A stretch of DNA of 36,606 nt from an uncultured Rubrobacteraceae bacterium (GTDB taxonomy: Bacteria > Actinomycetota > Rubrobacteria > Rubrobacterales > Rubrobacteraceae): positions 1 through 36,606 of the forward strand of contig CADCUT010000105.1 in assembly GCA_902805975.1 (NCBI GenBank), read 5' to 3'. The notes below the pieces were generated by a model that saw only the letters and a list, made by a program, of their open reading frames with translations, searched no databases and was not told where the DNA came from. This document shows positions 22,341-29,741 of the stretch, one piece after another. Both the position numbers and the translations under genes were made by a program. Each line of letters begins with the position of its first letter. Within the stretch, counting starts at the first letter, position 1.

Positions 22341-22371
22341 CGGGGCCCGGGGACGACCTCCCCGGGCCCCG
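22341..22371 (+). terminator. Hairpin terminator after the Asp-rich protein gene
   Basis: CGGGGCCCGGGGA (22341-22353) and TCCCCGGGCCCCG (22359-22371) are perfectly complementary with a five-base loop. It lies between convergent genes; no T-run follows. Confidence 0.75.
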
Positions 22372-22381
22372 CTCGCATCCT

Positions 22382-22537
22382 CTACGCCAGGCGGCTCAGG
22401 ACGAAGGCAAGGAGGAACCCGAAGGTGGTGACGACGCCCACCACGGGGCCACCGTCCTCGTAGGCCTCGGGCATCATGGTGGAGGCGAGCATGGTGAGGA
22501 TGGCGCCGGCGGCGAAGGATTGGATGGCGGCGACCAC
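22382..22537 (-). pseudogene. C-terminal remnant of a ZIP family metal transporter
   Basis: The last 51 codons of this frame read VAAIQSFAAGAILTMLASTM followed by MPEAYEDGG and a hydrophobic helix ending FVLSRLA. This is the C-terminal end of ZIP-type divalent-metal importers, whose final two helices carry the AxGAILxMLxxxMMPEAxE motif. The rest of a ZIP protein (about 200 residues more) is absent: the frame continues upstream only as an arginine-rich antisense shadow of the next gene. A GTG at 22535-22537 could start a 51-residue peptide, but there is no ribosome site. I read it as debris of a deleted or rearranged transporter gene. Confidence 0.7.
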
Positions 22538-22563
22538 GTCCCCGACGCCCCGGCGACGGGCTC

Positions 22564-23154
22564 TTACCGCTCTATGAGACGCTCGTACACGGCCCGGTAG
22601 CGGCCGATCGTCTGTCGCAGGTCTTCGGTGGATTGTTCCTCCGAATCCCCATCGGAGGTCCGGGCCGAACGGGCGACCACGTCGGCCCGGATACGGCGGG
22701 CCTCGCGGTAGTCGTCGGCGACGTCGGGGTGCATGGCGGCCAGGTTCTTCTCCGTCTCCTCGTCGCTCTGGGATGAGTCCGTGACGAAGCGGCGCTCGTT
22801 GAGGATGTCTGCTACGGTGCGGTCGGCCATCTCTATGGACTTCTCCGGGTTGTCCACGAAGACCCGCTCCACCTCGCCCCACTGACCCTCGAAGTGCTCC
22901 CGCCGCTCGTCCGAGAGCGGCTCGGCGCTCCGCTCCACGCTGCCGCGTCTTCGCCGGAGCTCCTTGTCCGCCTCCTCCTCCGACCCCGTCTCCCGGGCGG
23001 TCCGCTCGTACTCGGAGCCGAACTCCTCGCGGCTGCGCTGCCTCTGTTGCTCCTGCCGTCTCGCCCGGCTCCGCCGCACGGCGAAAAAGATCGCGAGTAA
23101 CAAGATCACCACGACGACGATCACGATGATAGTAACAAGCAACGTAGTATTCAA
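22564..23154 (-). CDS. Membrane-anchored, highly charged helical protein of unknown function
   Basis: The 196-residue product starts NTTLLVTIIVIVVVVILLLA, a single membrane helix at residues 3-27, followed by an Arg/Gln/Glu-rich coiled-coil-like stretch (about 28-75) and a globular helical part with RTVADILNERRFV and HPDVADDYREARRI. The latter part resembles small proteins of actinobacteria sometimes called alanine- or stress-related membrane proteins, but I cannot name a family. TTG 23154 is chosen because AGGAGG lies seven bases upstream; longer starts overlap the divergent promoter. The chain faces the cytoplasm if the anchor follows the positive-inside rule. It is divergent from the small hydrophilic protein gene at 23309. 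Confidence 0.78.
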   Translation of the reverse strand: MNTTLLVTIIVIVVVVILLLAIFFAVRRSRARRQEQQRQRSREEFGSEYERTARETGSEEEADKELRRRRGSVERSAEPLSDERREHFEGQWGEVERVFVDNPEKSIEMADRTVADILNERRFVTDSSQSDEETEKNLAAMHPDVADDYREARRIRADVVARSARTSDGDSEEQSTEDLRQTIGRYRAVYERLIER

Positions 23155-23258
23155 GACCCTTCCTCCTTCCCTTCGTTTACCCAGTTTTGTTCCCCCAAAC
23201 GAAACGTACGTAACGCGATCCAACACAGGAGCGGTTTCCCATCCGGCCCGTCGTGGCA

Positions 23259-23264
23259 TAAAAT
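23259..23264 (+). promoter_or_regulatory. -10 box TAAAAT before the small hydrophilic protein gene
   Basis: TAAAAT lies 44 bases before the ATG at 23309, with GTTTCC upstream at 23234-23239. The leader would be about 38 bases and carries GAGAGGAG. The -35 match to the housekeeping consensus is poor, so an alternative sigma factor is possible. Confidence 0.4.
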
Positions 23265-23308
23265 CCACGGTGGCGGTGACGCCGCCCAGCTAGCGAGAGG
23301 AGCGACGC

Positions 23309-23497
23309 ATGACCGAGCGCGATCGACGCGAAGGAACGGGCGAGACCAGAGACAACGTCCGCGACGACTTGGACGAAGCCTCCAGGGGCCGCAAAAAGGA
23401 CGCCACCCCGGACGCCGTGGAAGCCGAAGAGGCCACCGGGGGCGGCGGGGTCAAGGACAACGTCAAAGACGAGCACGAAGAGACCCAGCGCCACTAG
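23309..23497 (+). CDS. Small hydrophilic, probably disordered protein (62 aa)
   Basis: The 62-residue product is made of charged residues and small residues, with almost no large hydrophobic ones. It holds two similar motifs, ETRDNVRDDLDEASRG (about 12-27) and GGVKDNVKDEHEET (about 46-59), each with DNV[RK]D. This composition suits an intrinsically disordered, stress-type protein. I cannot assign a family. The ATG 23309 follows GAGAGGAG at about six bases. A perfect intrinsic terminator with a T-run follows, which supports a genuine monocistronic gene. Confidence 0.75.
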   Translation: MTERDRREGTGETRDNVRDDLDEASRGRKKDATPDAVEAEEATGGGGVKDNVKDEHEETQRH

Positions 23498-23520
23498 GCA
23501 CCGGGCTGGTTGGATCTCGA

Positions 23521-23553
23521 GGGCCGGGGCGGCGTGGCCCCGGCCCTTTTCTC
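23521..23553 (+). terminator. Intrinsic terminator with T-run
   Basis: GGGCCGGGGC (23521-23530) and GCCCCGGCCC (23537-23546) form a perfect 10-bp stem with loop GGCGTG, followed by TTTTCTCT. It is the most classical terminator in the window and ends the 62-residue gene. Confidence 0.85.
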
Positions 23554-23557
23554 TGCC

Positions 23558-23989
23558 CTAGCGCACCCTCGGACGGTTGGAGTCCGTGCGGGAGCGGCCG
23601 AAGAGCCGGTCGAGGTAGTGGTCGGCCACGTAGGCTCCTGCGGCGCCGCCGAGGACGCCGAGGATAACGTCGAAGATCGTGTCCGGCAAGGCGTTGTAGA
23701 TGCTCGCCCCCATCAAGGCCAAGATAACCTCGATGACCTCCCACCCGCCGGCGCCCAGAAGACCGATGACGGCGCCCGTGGCGATGGCGTGGCGGGGGGT
23801 GTCGAAGAACTCGTCGTCGCCCCCGCCGCGGTAGATGATCTCCGCAACAATAGCCACGAGCACGAACGGCGTCAGGAAGTGGGCGATCTCGTCGTAGAAC
23901 GGTATCGGCTCGAAGATCTTGAAGATAAACCCGGCCGCGTTCAGCGCGATGCAGACCAGAATCAGCAAAACAACCCACCTACGCGGCAT
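23558..23989 (-). CDS. Small polytopic membrane protein, DUF2238 (YjdF)-like
   Basis: The 143-residue protein has about four membrane helices: residues 5-25, 34-54, 70-92 and 100-122. Features include PFYDEIAHFLTPFV (about 32-45), GGWEVIEVILAL (about 83-94) and LPDTIFDVILGVLGGAAGAY (about 101-120). The order of acidic motifs (D-x2-H-F, W-E-x2-E, D-T-x2-D) resembles the YjdF/DUF2238 family, whose function is unknown. The ATG 23989 is preceded by GGAAGGG on the minus strand. It lies 40 bases after the thymidine kinase stop codon and could be on the same transcript. Confidence 0.72.
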   Translation of the reverse strand: MPRRWVVLLILVCIALNAAGFIFKIFEPIPFYDEIAHFLTPFVLVAIVAEIIYRGGGDDEFFDTPRHAIATGAVIGLLGAGGWEVIEVILALMGASIYNALPDTIFDVILGVLGGAAGAYVADHYLDRLFGRSRTDSNRPRVR

Positions 23990-24029
23990 ACTCAGACCCT
24001 TCCGGTTGCACCGTGGCTTCCAATAGCGC

Positions 24030-24662
24030 CTATACCCCCGGGAGCCCGTACTGAAAAACGCCCTCGGGTACCTCGTGGCAGTGGCGGCAACGGGCCTCAT
24101 AGCTCTCTTCGGCTCCAACCAGGATGATCGGGGCTGAGGCCGGCGCGGGTTGGCCGTCTATGAGGCGCTGGGAGCGGGCAGCGTCCCGGCCGCAGCGGGC
24201 GCAGATGGCGCGGAGCTTGACGATCTCGTCGGCCCCGGCGAGCAGGTCCGGCATCGGGCCGAAGGGCTCGCCGCGGAAGTCCATGTCGAGGCCGGCCACG
24301 ATCACCTCGTAGCCGCCGTCGGCTAGCTGCCGGCAGGCCTCCACGATGCCAGCATCGAAGAACTGGGCCTCCTCGACGGCGACTACGTCCGTGGCCGGGT
24401 CTACGGCTTCGAGCAGCTCCCCGCTGGAGCCGACGGGGACGGCCTCGTGGGGGACGCCGTTGTGGGACCGGATCTCGTCGTGGTCGGAGCGGGTCTCGAG
24501 GGCGTGCTTGAAGACCTGCACCCGGCGGCGGGCGTAGATCGCGCGTCGGGAGAGCCGGATCAACTCCTCCGTCTTGCCGGAGAACATGGAGCCAGAGATC
24601 ACGGTCAGCGAGCCGGACCTGAGAGTCGGGTCTTCTTCTAGGGATCTGAAAGTCTGCATCAT
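24030..24662 (-). CDS. tdk: Thymidine kinase
   Basis: The 210-residue protein has Walker A GSMFSGKT (residues 24-31), [10 protein letters not shown] (94-103) containing the catalytic Glu98, the lasso-type segment [12 protein letters not shown] (124-135) and four zinc-binding cysteines: Cys154, Cys157, Cys192 and Cys195. It phosphorylates thymidine with ATP in the salvage pathway in the cytoplasm. Length and motif order fit the bacterial type II family; the usual DEAQF reads EEAQF. The mRNA is probably leaderless: TAAAAT lies eight bases before the ATG pair at 24662. Either ATG (24662 or 24659) could be used. Confidence 0.95.
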   Translation of the reverse strand: MMQTFRSLEEDPTLRSGSLTVISGSMFSGKTEELIRLSRRAIYARRRVQVFKHALETRSDHDEIRSHNGVPHEAVPVGSSGELLEAVDPATDVVAVEEAQFFDAGIVEACRQLADGGYEVIVAGLDMDFRGEPFGPMPDLLAGADEIVKLRAICARCGRDAARSQRLIDGQPAPASAPIILVGAEESYEARCRHCHEVPEGVFQYGLPGV

Positions 24663-24670
24663 ACCGACCT

Positions 24671-24676
24671 ATTTTA
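24671..24676 (-). promoter_or_regulatory. -10 box TAAAAT before tdk
   Basis: On the minus strand TAAAAT ends eight bases before ATG 24662, implying a leaderless or very short-leader mRNA. A -35 candidate (GTGACG) lies 20 bases upstream, which is long. Confidence 0.5.
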
Positions 24677-24698
24677 CTTGTCCTCGATAGGATTACCG

Positions 24699-25418
24699 TC
24701 ACCCCTCAAGCCTCCCCGGACCCCTCTTTCCACGCCTCACAATGGCGAAGACGAGCACCCCGACGACCACGAGCGCGGACGTCACGAGGAAGAGGCCGAC
24801 GTACTCGGGGGCCCGCTGGCCGAGGTAGGAGTAGAGGAAGGTCTGGGGGAGGATGCCGAGGGTGGTGGCGAGCACGAAGCCGCCGAAGCGCATCCGGGTC
24901 AGACCGGCGGCGTAGCTTATGGCGTCGAAGGCCACGCCGGGGACGAGCCTGCCGGCGAAGACCGCGTACGTGCCCCACCGCTCGAACCAGCGGTCGGCGG
25001 ACTCGAGGCCCGTCCTGCCGACCAGCGCCTCAACGGGCCCGCGTCCGAGGGTCCGCGAGACGCCGAAGCAGACCGCGGCGGCCAGGACGTGGCCGAAGAG
25101 GGAGAGCATCCAGCCCCAGAAGACGCCAAAGGCGAGGCCGTTGGCGAAGGTGATCAGGAACGAAGGCACCGGCGCCGCCAGCGCCTGCAGGACCATCAGA
25201 AAGCACGAGACAACCGGCGCCCAGATCCCGAACGAGAGGATGTAATCCCGCAGCCCCGCGACGTCCCCCCGCCCCAGGATGCCCAAAGCCCGGTTCGTCT
25301 CCTCCCTGAACCCGTCAACGAGCCCGTACAACAGCCCGAAGCCTAACGCGGCGCCCAGGAGCGCCCAGAGGCGCAGCCGGCGCACCGCGCGCCCGTTCGG
25401 CTCCGTAGGCCGGCTCAT
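24699..25418 (-). CDS. TVP38/TMEM64 family membrane protein
   Basis: The 239-residue protein has a short cytoplasmic N-terminus, a helix at about 14-33, and the SNARE-associated/VTT domain (about 70-190) with GIWAPVVSCFLMVLQALAAP, ANGLAFGVFWGWMLSLFGH and GRLVPGVAFDAISYAAGLTR, followed by a C-terminal helix (about 205-228) and a basic tail. The family is thought to act in lipid scrambling or membrane homeostasis; the bacterial role is not settled. The ATG at 25416-25418 lies 15 bases after the lyase gene stop, so the two genes are likely co-transcribed. Confidence 0.9.
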   Translation of the reverse strand: MSRPTEPNGRAVRRLRLWALLGAALGFGLLYGLVDGFREETNRALGILGRGDVAGLRDYILSFGIWAPVVSCFLMVLQALAAPVPSFLITFANGLAFGVFWGWMLSLFGHVLAAAVCFGVSRTLGRGPVEALVGRTGLESADRWFERWGTYAVFAGRLVPGVAFDAISYAAGLTRMRFGGFVLATTLGILPQTFLYSYLGQRAPEYVGLFLVTSALVVVGVLVFAIVRRGKRGPGRLEG

Positions 25419-25433
25419 ATCCCGCGGGGGAGG

Positions 25434-26363
25434 CTAACCGTGCCCGGGAGCCGTGTCCAGGGTCCTCCGGGCCATCCGGATCGAGGCGGCGTCCACCATC
25501 TGCCCGTCCACGCTGACCGCCCCCGAGCCGGCCGCGTTCGCCTCCTCGTACGCCCCGACCACTTTCTCCGCCCACGAGACCTCGTCTTCCGTCGGCGAAA
25601 AGACCTCGTTGACGACGGAGACCTGCGCCGGATGGATGCACCACTTGCCGTCGAAGCCGAGGGCCCGCGCCACCCGGGAAGCTTCCCGCAATCCCTCCTC
25701 GTCGCGGTGGTCCGCGACCGGGCCGTCGAGCGCCCGTAGCCCCGCCGCCCGCGCCGCCACCACGATGCGCTGCATGACGTACCCGAAGCGGTGCCCCGGG
25801 TACGCCTCGTCCCACCCGTCCCTGGTGCCGAGGCTCGTCTGGGGCATCCCCAGGCTCGCCGCGAAGTCCCCGGGGCCGAAGTGCAGGGCTTCCAGCCGCT
25901 CCGTCGAACGGGCTATGGCGTCGACGTTCGTCAGGCCCTCGGCGGTCTCTATCTGGGCTTCGAGCTTTATCTTGCCGGGATCCAGGCCGGTGGCGAGCTC
26001 TATGCCGTCGAGCAGGACGGCGACGGCGCGGAGGTCTTCGGGGCGGTTGACCTTGGGGACCAGGACCGCGTCCAGCGCGTCCCCCGCCACTTCTGACACT
26101 TCGATCACATCCCGGTAGAACCACCGGGTGTCGAGGGCGTTGGCCCTGAACAGCGTCGGCCTGCTACTCCAGTCCAACTCTTTCAGGGCCCGGACCACGT
26201 CTTCCCTGGCGCTCGCTTTCCTCTCCGGGGCGACGGCGTCTTCCAGGTCGAGAAAAACGGCGTCCGCCCCCGAGGCGAGCGCCTTCTCGACCATCTTCCG
26301 GTTCGAGGCAGGTACCGCCAACAGAGAACGCGCCGCAACCATCTTCCGACCTCCCTCTTCCAT
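25434..26363 (-). CDS. HpcH/HpaI aldolase family CoA-ester lyase (CitE/malyl-CoA lyase-like)
   Basis: The 309-residue protein is a TIM-barrel lyase: RSLLAVPASNRKMVEKALAS (about 12-31), DAVFLDLEDAV (34-44) with metal- and substrate-contacting acids, LDAVLVPKVN (about 97-106), KLEAQIETAEGL with Glu in the metal site (about 133-144), LHFGPGDFAASLG (about 159-171) with Asp, and GKWCIHPAQV (about 233-242). These features place it with citrate lyase beta-subunit and malyl/methylmalyl-CoA lyases, which split or form CoA esters using glyoxylate or acetyl units. No citrate lyase alpha/gamma genes are near, so it is not a citrate lyase subunit. Two starts are possible: ATG 26363, just after an extended -10 box, and ATG 26342 behind GGGAGG. 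The former is given. Confidence 0.88.
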   Translation of the reverse strand: MEEGGRKMVAARSLLAVPASNRKMVEKALASGADAVFLDLEDAVAPERKASAREDVVRALKELDWSSRPTLFRANALDTRWFYRDVIEVSEVAGDALDAVLVPKVNRPEDLRAVAVLLDGIELATGLDPGKIKLEAQIETAEGLTNVDAIARSTERLEALHFGPGDFAASLGMPQTSLGTRDGWDEAYPGHRFGYVMQRIVVAARAAGLRALDGPVADHRDEEGLREASRVARALGFDGKWCIHPAQVSVVNEVFSPTEDEVSWAEKVVGAYEEANAAGSGAVSVDGQMVDAASIRMARRTLDTAPGHG

Positions 26364-26374
26364 GACCGCCCGCT

Positions 26375-26380
26375 ATTCTC
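26375..26380 (-). promoter_or_regulatory. Extended -10 box (TGCGAGAAT) before the CoA-ester lyase gene
   Basis: On the minus strand TGCGAGAATAGCG precedes ATG 26363 with the same spacing as in front of the HipA-like gene at 17529. The leader would be only a few bases. Confidence 0.45.
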
Positions 26381-26416
26381 GCACACCCCTTCGGCCGGAA
26401 ATATCTGCCGTCGCCC

Positions 26417-26445
26417 TTGACACGCTCCCCGTCGCGTACTTTTAT
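26417..26445 (+). promoter_or_regulatory. Promoter TTGACA - 17 bp - TTTTAT
   Basis: A perfect -35 hexamer at 26417-26422 is followed after 17 bases by TTTTAT (26440-26445). It is placed 45 bases before the ATG at 26491 and is divergent from the lyase promoter. Confidence 0.65.
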
Positions 26446-26490
26446 CGGAGAGTTGGATACGCGCGACAACCCACGGGCGGGCGCCGCCGC

Positions 26491-27210
26491 ATGAGCCGCT
26501 CCTTGAAGCTTGGCCTGGACTTTCTGTTCGGGCTCGTCGTCCCGATCATCATCCTCTCGCGCTTTAGCGACGAGCTCGGGAACGTCACGGCTTACGTGGT
26601 CTCGGCGCTCGTGCCGGTGACGTGGGTCGCCGTGGACCTCTTGTTCATCACCAAGCGGTTCAACTTTATAACGAGCTTTCTCGGCCTCAACGCCGTCGTG
26701 CGCGGCATCCTGGCGTTCTGGTTCGTGGATGGCGTCGCCTATGCCTTCAAGGATTCGGTGCCGAGTCTGTTGTGGGTGGTCGTCTTCGGGGCCTCGCTGG
26801 TGTTCGGGCGGCCCCTGATCGGGGCCTTCCTCGAGCAGTCGTTCGATCCCCGCTCGCCGGAGCAGGAACGCTCGCTTAGAGACCTCTTCGACGAGCGTCC
26901 GGCCCGCCGGGCGCTCTGGCTCGGGACGCTGGCGATGGTCCTCCTCTCGGTGGTCACGGGCATCGCCAACTTTTTCTTGAACATCTGGATCGTCACCGCC
27001 GACTTCGGGACCCGGGCGTTCAACGCGCAGGTCGCCGAGTCGAACGCCATCGCCCGGTTCGCCATCTCCATCCCGGAGACCCTGGTGCTGATGGTCGTCG
27101 TCGCCCTCGCCCTGAGGGCGGTCTACGCCAGGCTGCCCGGAGACCCCACGGACAAGGACTTCTGGGAGCTTATGGAGCTGAGACGCGCCCGGCGGGAGAA
27201 GAACGCTTAG
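26491..27210 (+). CDS. Polytopic membrane protein, VC0807-like
   Basis: The 239-residue protein has about six membrane helices: near 8-24, 31-53, 62-80, 88-107, 140-165 and 195-215. Charged loops separate them, and motifs such as NFITSFLGLNAVVRG and FGRPLIGAFLEQSFDP resemble the VC0807 family of uncharacterised integral membrane proteins. The longer open frame to 26128 was rejected because it is antisense to the lyase gene and contains the divergent promoter. ATG 26491 lies 45 bases after a TTGACA promoter; the ribosome site is GGGCGGGCG-like and weak. No function can be deduced. Confidence 0.72.
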   Translation: MSRSLKLGLDFLFGLVVPIIILSRFSDELGNVTAYVVSALVPVTWVAVDLLFITKRFNFITSFLGLNAVVRGILAFWFVDGVAYAFKDSVPSLLWVVVFGASLVFGRPLIGAFLEQSFDPRSPEQERSLRDLFDERPARRALWLGTLAMVLLSVVTGIANFFLNIWIVTADFGTRAFNAQVAESNAIARFAISIPETLVLMVVVALALRAVYARLPGDPTDKDFWELMELRRARREKNA

Positions 27211-27218
27211 AGCCGGGC

Positions 27219-27266
27219 CGGCCTCCTCCTCTGGATGGCGGCCCCGGGTGGCCGCGATGGGAGGCC
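27219..27266. terminator. Two-part hairpin between convergent genes
   Basis: An inner stem GCGGCC/GGCCGC (27238-27255) lies inside an outer stem GGCCTCC/GGAGGCC (27220-27226 and 27260-27266). It fills the gap between the VC0807-like gene and the MOSC gene and may stop transcription from both sides. Confidence 0.5.
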
Positions 27267-28081
27267 TAGGGGTCGAGCGCTTCTACGCGGTCGCCGACCC
27301 GTAACTCCCCACCGGAGAGCACGTCGGCCCGCAGCCCGCCCCGGTGTACCAGGCCGCGCAGCACCCCGGGGCAGGTGAGCCGTTCGAGGTGCGCGCACGG
27401 CTCGCAGCGCCGCTGCCCGAAGCACTCGACCTCGCCGACCCGGAATCGCTTGCCTATCAGGCCGTCAAGGTCGATGCCCCTCACGACGAGGTTCCGCCGC
27501 GCGTCGGCGGGCGCAAGCTCGACGCCTTCTGCGGCAAGCCTCTCCAGCGCCTCGGCTTCCACCAGGGTGAGGTCGTAGCCGCGCCCCTCCGGGTTGGAGA
27601 ACGTCCCCTCTCCGCGCTCGTAGCGGTCGCCCCGCAGCCCGCGCCCGGCGACAGCCTCGGCCGACGGCGCGACCGTCATGGGGCCTTCGGCCTCGGCGGC
27701 GAGCGCGACGAGCTCGACCACGCCTGCCCCGCCCGGCCCGGCGCTCCCGAGCAGGGGATCGGGCTGCGCCAGCACGAAGGCGGCCTCCAGGTCGGCCCCC
27801 GCGCCCCCGTCCACGTCCGGTTCGGCCGCCGGGTCGAACACCGCGCCGGGCGGCACCCCGAAGAACACCACCCAGGTGCCGGACCCCCGGCGCCGGCCGA
27901 GGAAGCGTCCGGGCCACTCGAAGCCTTCGGGCGAGGCCACAGGGACCAACCCGAGGTTCCGTCCCGCGAGCCACTGGCGCAGGCGGACCTCCCCCTCCCT
28001 GGGGACCTCCTGAGGCTCGACGCCAAGCACGTACGCGACGCAGGCGTACAGCGAACCCGCCTCGGTATCAGTCACCGGCAC
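27266..28081 (-). CDS. MOSC domain protein with an extra N-terminal domain
   Basis: The 271-residue protein ends with a MOSC domain (about 130-270): GRGLRGDRYERGEGTFSNPE, a YDLTLVEAEALERL helix, ARRNLVVRGIDLDGLIGKRF, and ECFGQRRCEPCAHLERL with cysteines near the conserved site, then HRGGLRADVLSGGELRVGD. MOSC proteins bind sulphur or molybdenum cofactor and transfer sulphur or reduce N-hydroxylated compounds. The first 125 residues form a separate domain (EPQEVPREGEVRLRQWLAGR, GTWVVFFGVPPGAVFD) that I do not recognise. The GTG at 28079-28081 is preferred because GGGGAGG lies seven bases before it; a longer frame to 28117 has no ribosome site. Confidence 0.83.
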   Translation of the reverse strand: MPVTDTEAGSLYACVAYVLGVEPQEVPREGEVRLRQWLAGRNLGLVPVASPEGFEWPGRFLGRRRGSGTWVVFFGVPPGAVFDPAAEPDVDGGAGADLEAAFVLAQPDPLLGSAGPGGAGVVELVALAAEAEGPMTVAPSAEAVAGRGLRGDRYERGEGTFSNPEGRGYDLTLVEAEALERLAAEGVELAPADARRNLVVRGIDLDGLIGKRFRVGEVECFGQRRCEPCAHLERLTCPGVLRGLVHRGGLRADVLSGGELRVGDRVEALDP

Positions 28082-28147
28082 CAAACCGCCTCCCCTCTGG
28101 TCAAGCCCACCCAGCACACTCTATAGGCAGGCCGAAGGGCACGCAAA

Positions 28148-28178
28148 GGCGGGCGGCCGGATGTTTCGGCCGCCCGCC
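28148..28178 (-). terminator. Hairpin terminator after glcF
   Basis: GGCGGGCGGCCG (28148-28159) and CGGCCGCCCGCC (28167-28178) form a perfect 12-bp stem with a seven-base loop. It lies 30 bases past the glcF stop codon. A short TTT follows on the minus strand. Confidence 0.75.
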
Positions 28179-28207
28179 CAAAAAAGGAGAACCTCAGAGC
28201 CTGGGAC

Positions 28208-29737
28208 CTACTTCTCGAGCAGCGTCTCGATGTCCTCGCCCCGGATCGAGGCGTCGAGGACCTCCATGGGGTGGGCCATCGGCATCGAGTGGCCCATCCG
28301 CTTGAGGGAGGCCTGTATCTGGAGCATGCAGCCCGGGTTGGAGGTGACGATCATGCGCGCCCCGGTGTTCAGGACGTTCTTCGCCTTGCGGTCGCCGAGC
28401 TCGGTTGCGGGCTCGGGCTCTATCATGTTGTAGATGCCGGCCGAGCCGCAGCAGATCTCGGCCTCCTTTATCTCCCTCACCTCCATGCCCGGTATCTGCT
28501 TGAGGGTCTGGCGCGGCTGCCGGCGCACGCCCTGGGCGTGGGCGAGGTGGCAGGCGTCGTGGTACGCGGCGGCAACCGGCAAGGGGTTCCGCTCCGCGAC
28601 CGGCCCGAGCTCCTGGATGAACTCGGTTACGTCCTTGACCTTCTCGGCGAACCGGCTCGCCCGCTCGGCGTACTCGGGGTCGTCGCGCAGCAGGTAGCCG
28701 TACTCCTTGAGCGTCGAGCCGCATCCGGCGGCGTTGATGATGATGTTGTCGAGCTCGAGGCCCTCGAAGGTGTCTATGAGCTTGCGGGCGAACCCCTCGA
28801 ACTCCTCCTCGCGCCCGGCGTGGACGCTCAGGGCGCCGCAGCAGCCCTGGAGCTTCGGGGTCACGACCTCGCAGCCCTCGGCGGCGAGGACGCGCACGGT
28901 GGCGGCGTTCACGTCGGAGAAGAAGACCCGCTGCACGCAGCCCTTGATAAACCCGACGCGCCGGCGCTTCTCGCCGACGGCCTCTGTCACCTCGGGGAGC
29001 TCGTGGTGCTCTGAGAGCATGGGCATGAGGGCCTCCATCGCGCGCATGCGCTTGGGGAGGAGCTTCATCACGCCCGCCTTGTGGAGCATGTCGCCGACGC
29101 CGAAGCGCTGGTAGAGCTTGAGGGGGGCGGCCATCAGGCGCAGCCGCTCTGGGTAGGGGAAGATCTGGAAGATCATCTCCCTGAAGGCCTTGTCCTGGGC
29201 CGTCCGCTCGTAGCGCCGCTCGACCTGCCCGCGCGTCGCCTCGATAAGCTTGTCGTACTGCACCCCGGAAGGGCACGCCGTGACGCACGCCATGCACCCG
29301 AGGCAGAGGTCCCAGTGGCGGACCATCTGGTCGTTCATCGGCTCCTCGTTGAGGCCCTTGTTCATCAGGTAGATGCGCCCGCGCGGGGAGTCCATCTCTT
29401 CGCCGAAGAGGACGTACGTCGGGCAGGTCGGCAGGCAGAAGCCGCAGTGGACGCAGTCGTCTATGAGGTCCTTCTCCGGCGGGTGGTGGTCGTCGAAGGC
29501 CGGGAACATAAAGCTCCCGCTCTCCGTCTTGCGGCCGATGCCGACCGTCTGCTTTACGGCGCTGCGCGAGGCGAAGGTGTCGTCGGGCAGGTCATCGGGG
29601 CTGCCGGCGCCAATGCTCTGGGCCGCGGCGTCCTGGTTTGTCGGGGTTGCGACGTCGTTCTTCCGCTCGGTGGCGTCTGTCGCGTCGTACGGGTTGTTGT
29701 TCTCCCGAGGGTCGAGGGAGTCGTTGTTTCTGTCCAC
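28208..29737 (-). CDS. glcF: Glycolate oxidase iron-sulphur subunit
   Basis: The 509-residue protein has two [4Fe-4S] motifs: CVHCGFCLPTC (Cys95, 98, 101, 105) and CLGCMACVTAC (Cys145, 148, 151, 155), then two CCG domains with GCCGALSVHAG and CCGSAG. It carries electrons from the flavin subunits to the membrane quinone pool during glycolate or lactate oxidation. E. coli GlcF is about 407 residues; the excess is a 90-residue N-terminal extension rich in Asn, Asp, Thr and Ser, likely disordered. The GTG start at 29737 follows GGGAGGT by about ten bases. It lies four bases after the glcE stop, so glcD, glcE and glcF are one operon, and a terminator follows. Confidence 0.93.
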   Translation of the reverse strand: MDRNNDSLDPRENNNPYDATDATERKNDVATPTNQDAAAQSIGAGSPDDLPDDTFASRSAVKQTVGIGRKTESGSFMFPAFDDHHPPEKDLIDDCVHCGFCLPTCPTYVLFGEEMDSPRGRIYLMNKGLNEEPMNDQMVRHWDLCLGCMACVTACPSGVQYDKLIEATRGQVERRYERTAQDKAFREMIFQIFPYPERLRLMAAPLKLYQRFGVGDMLHKAGVMKLLPKRMRAMEALMPMLSEHHELPEVTEAVGEKRRRVGFIKGCVQRVFFSDVNAATVRVLAAEGCEVVTPKLQGCCGALSVHAGREEEFEGFARKLIDTFEGLELDNIIINAAGCGSTLKEYGYLLRDDPEYAERASRFAEKVKDVTEFIQELGPVAERNPLPVAAAYHDACHLAHAQGVRRQPRQTLKQIPGMEVREIKEAEICCGSAGIYNMIEPEPATELGDRKAKNVLNTGARMIVTSNPGCMLQIQASLKRMGHSMPMAHPMEVLDASIRGEDIETLLEK

Positions 29738-29741
29738 CGCT

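Noticed and set aside
26128-26490. N-terminal extension of the VC0807-like membrane protein
   Set aside because: The stretch is antisense to the lyase gene and includes the TTGACA promoter at 26417, so ATG 26491 is the better start.
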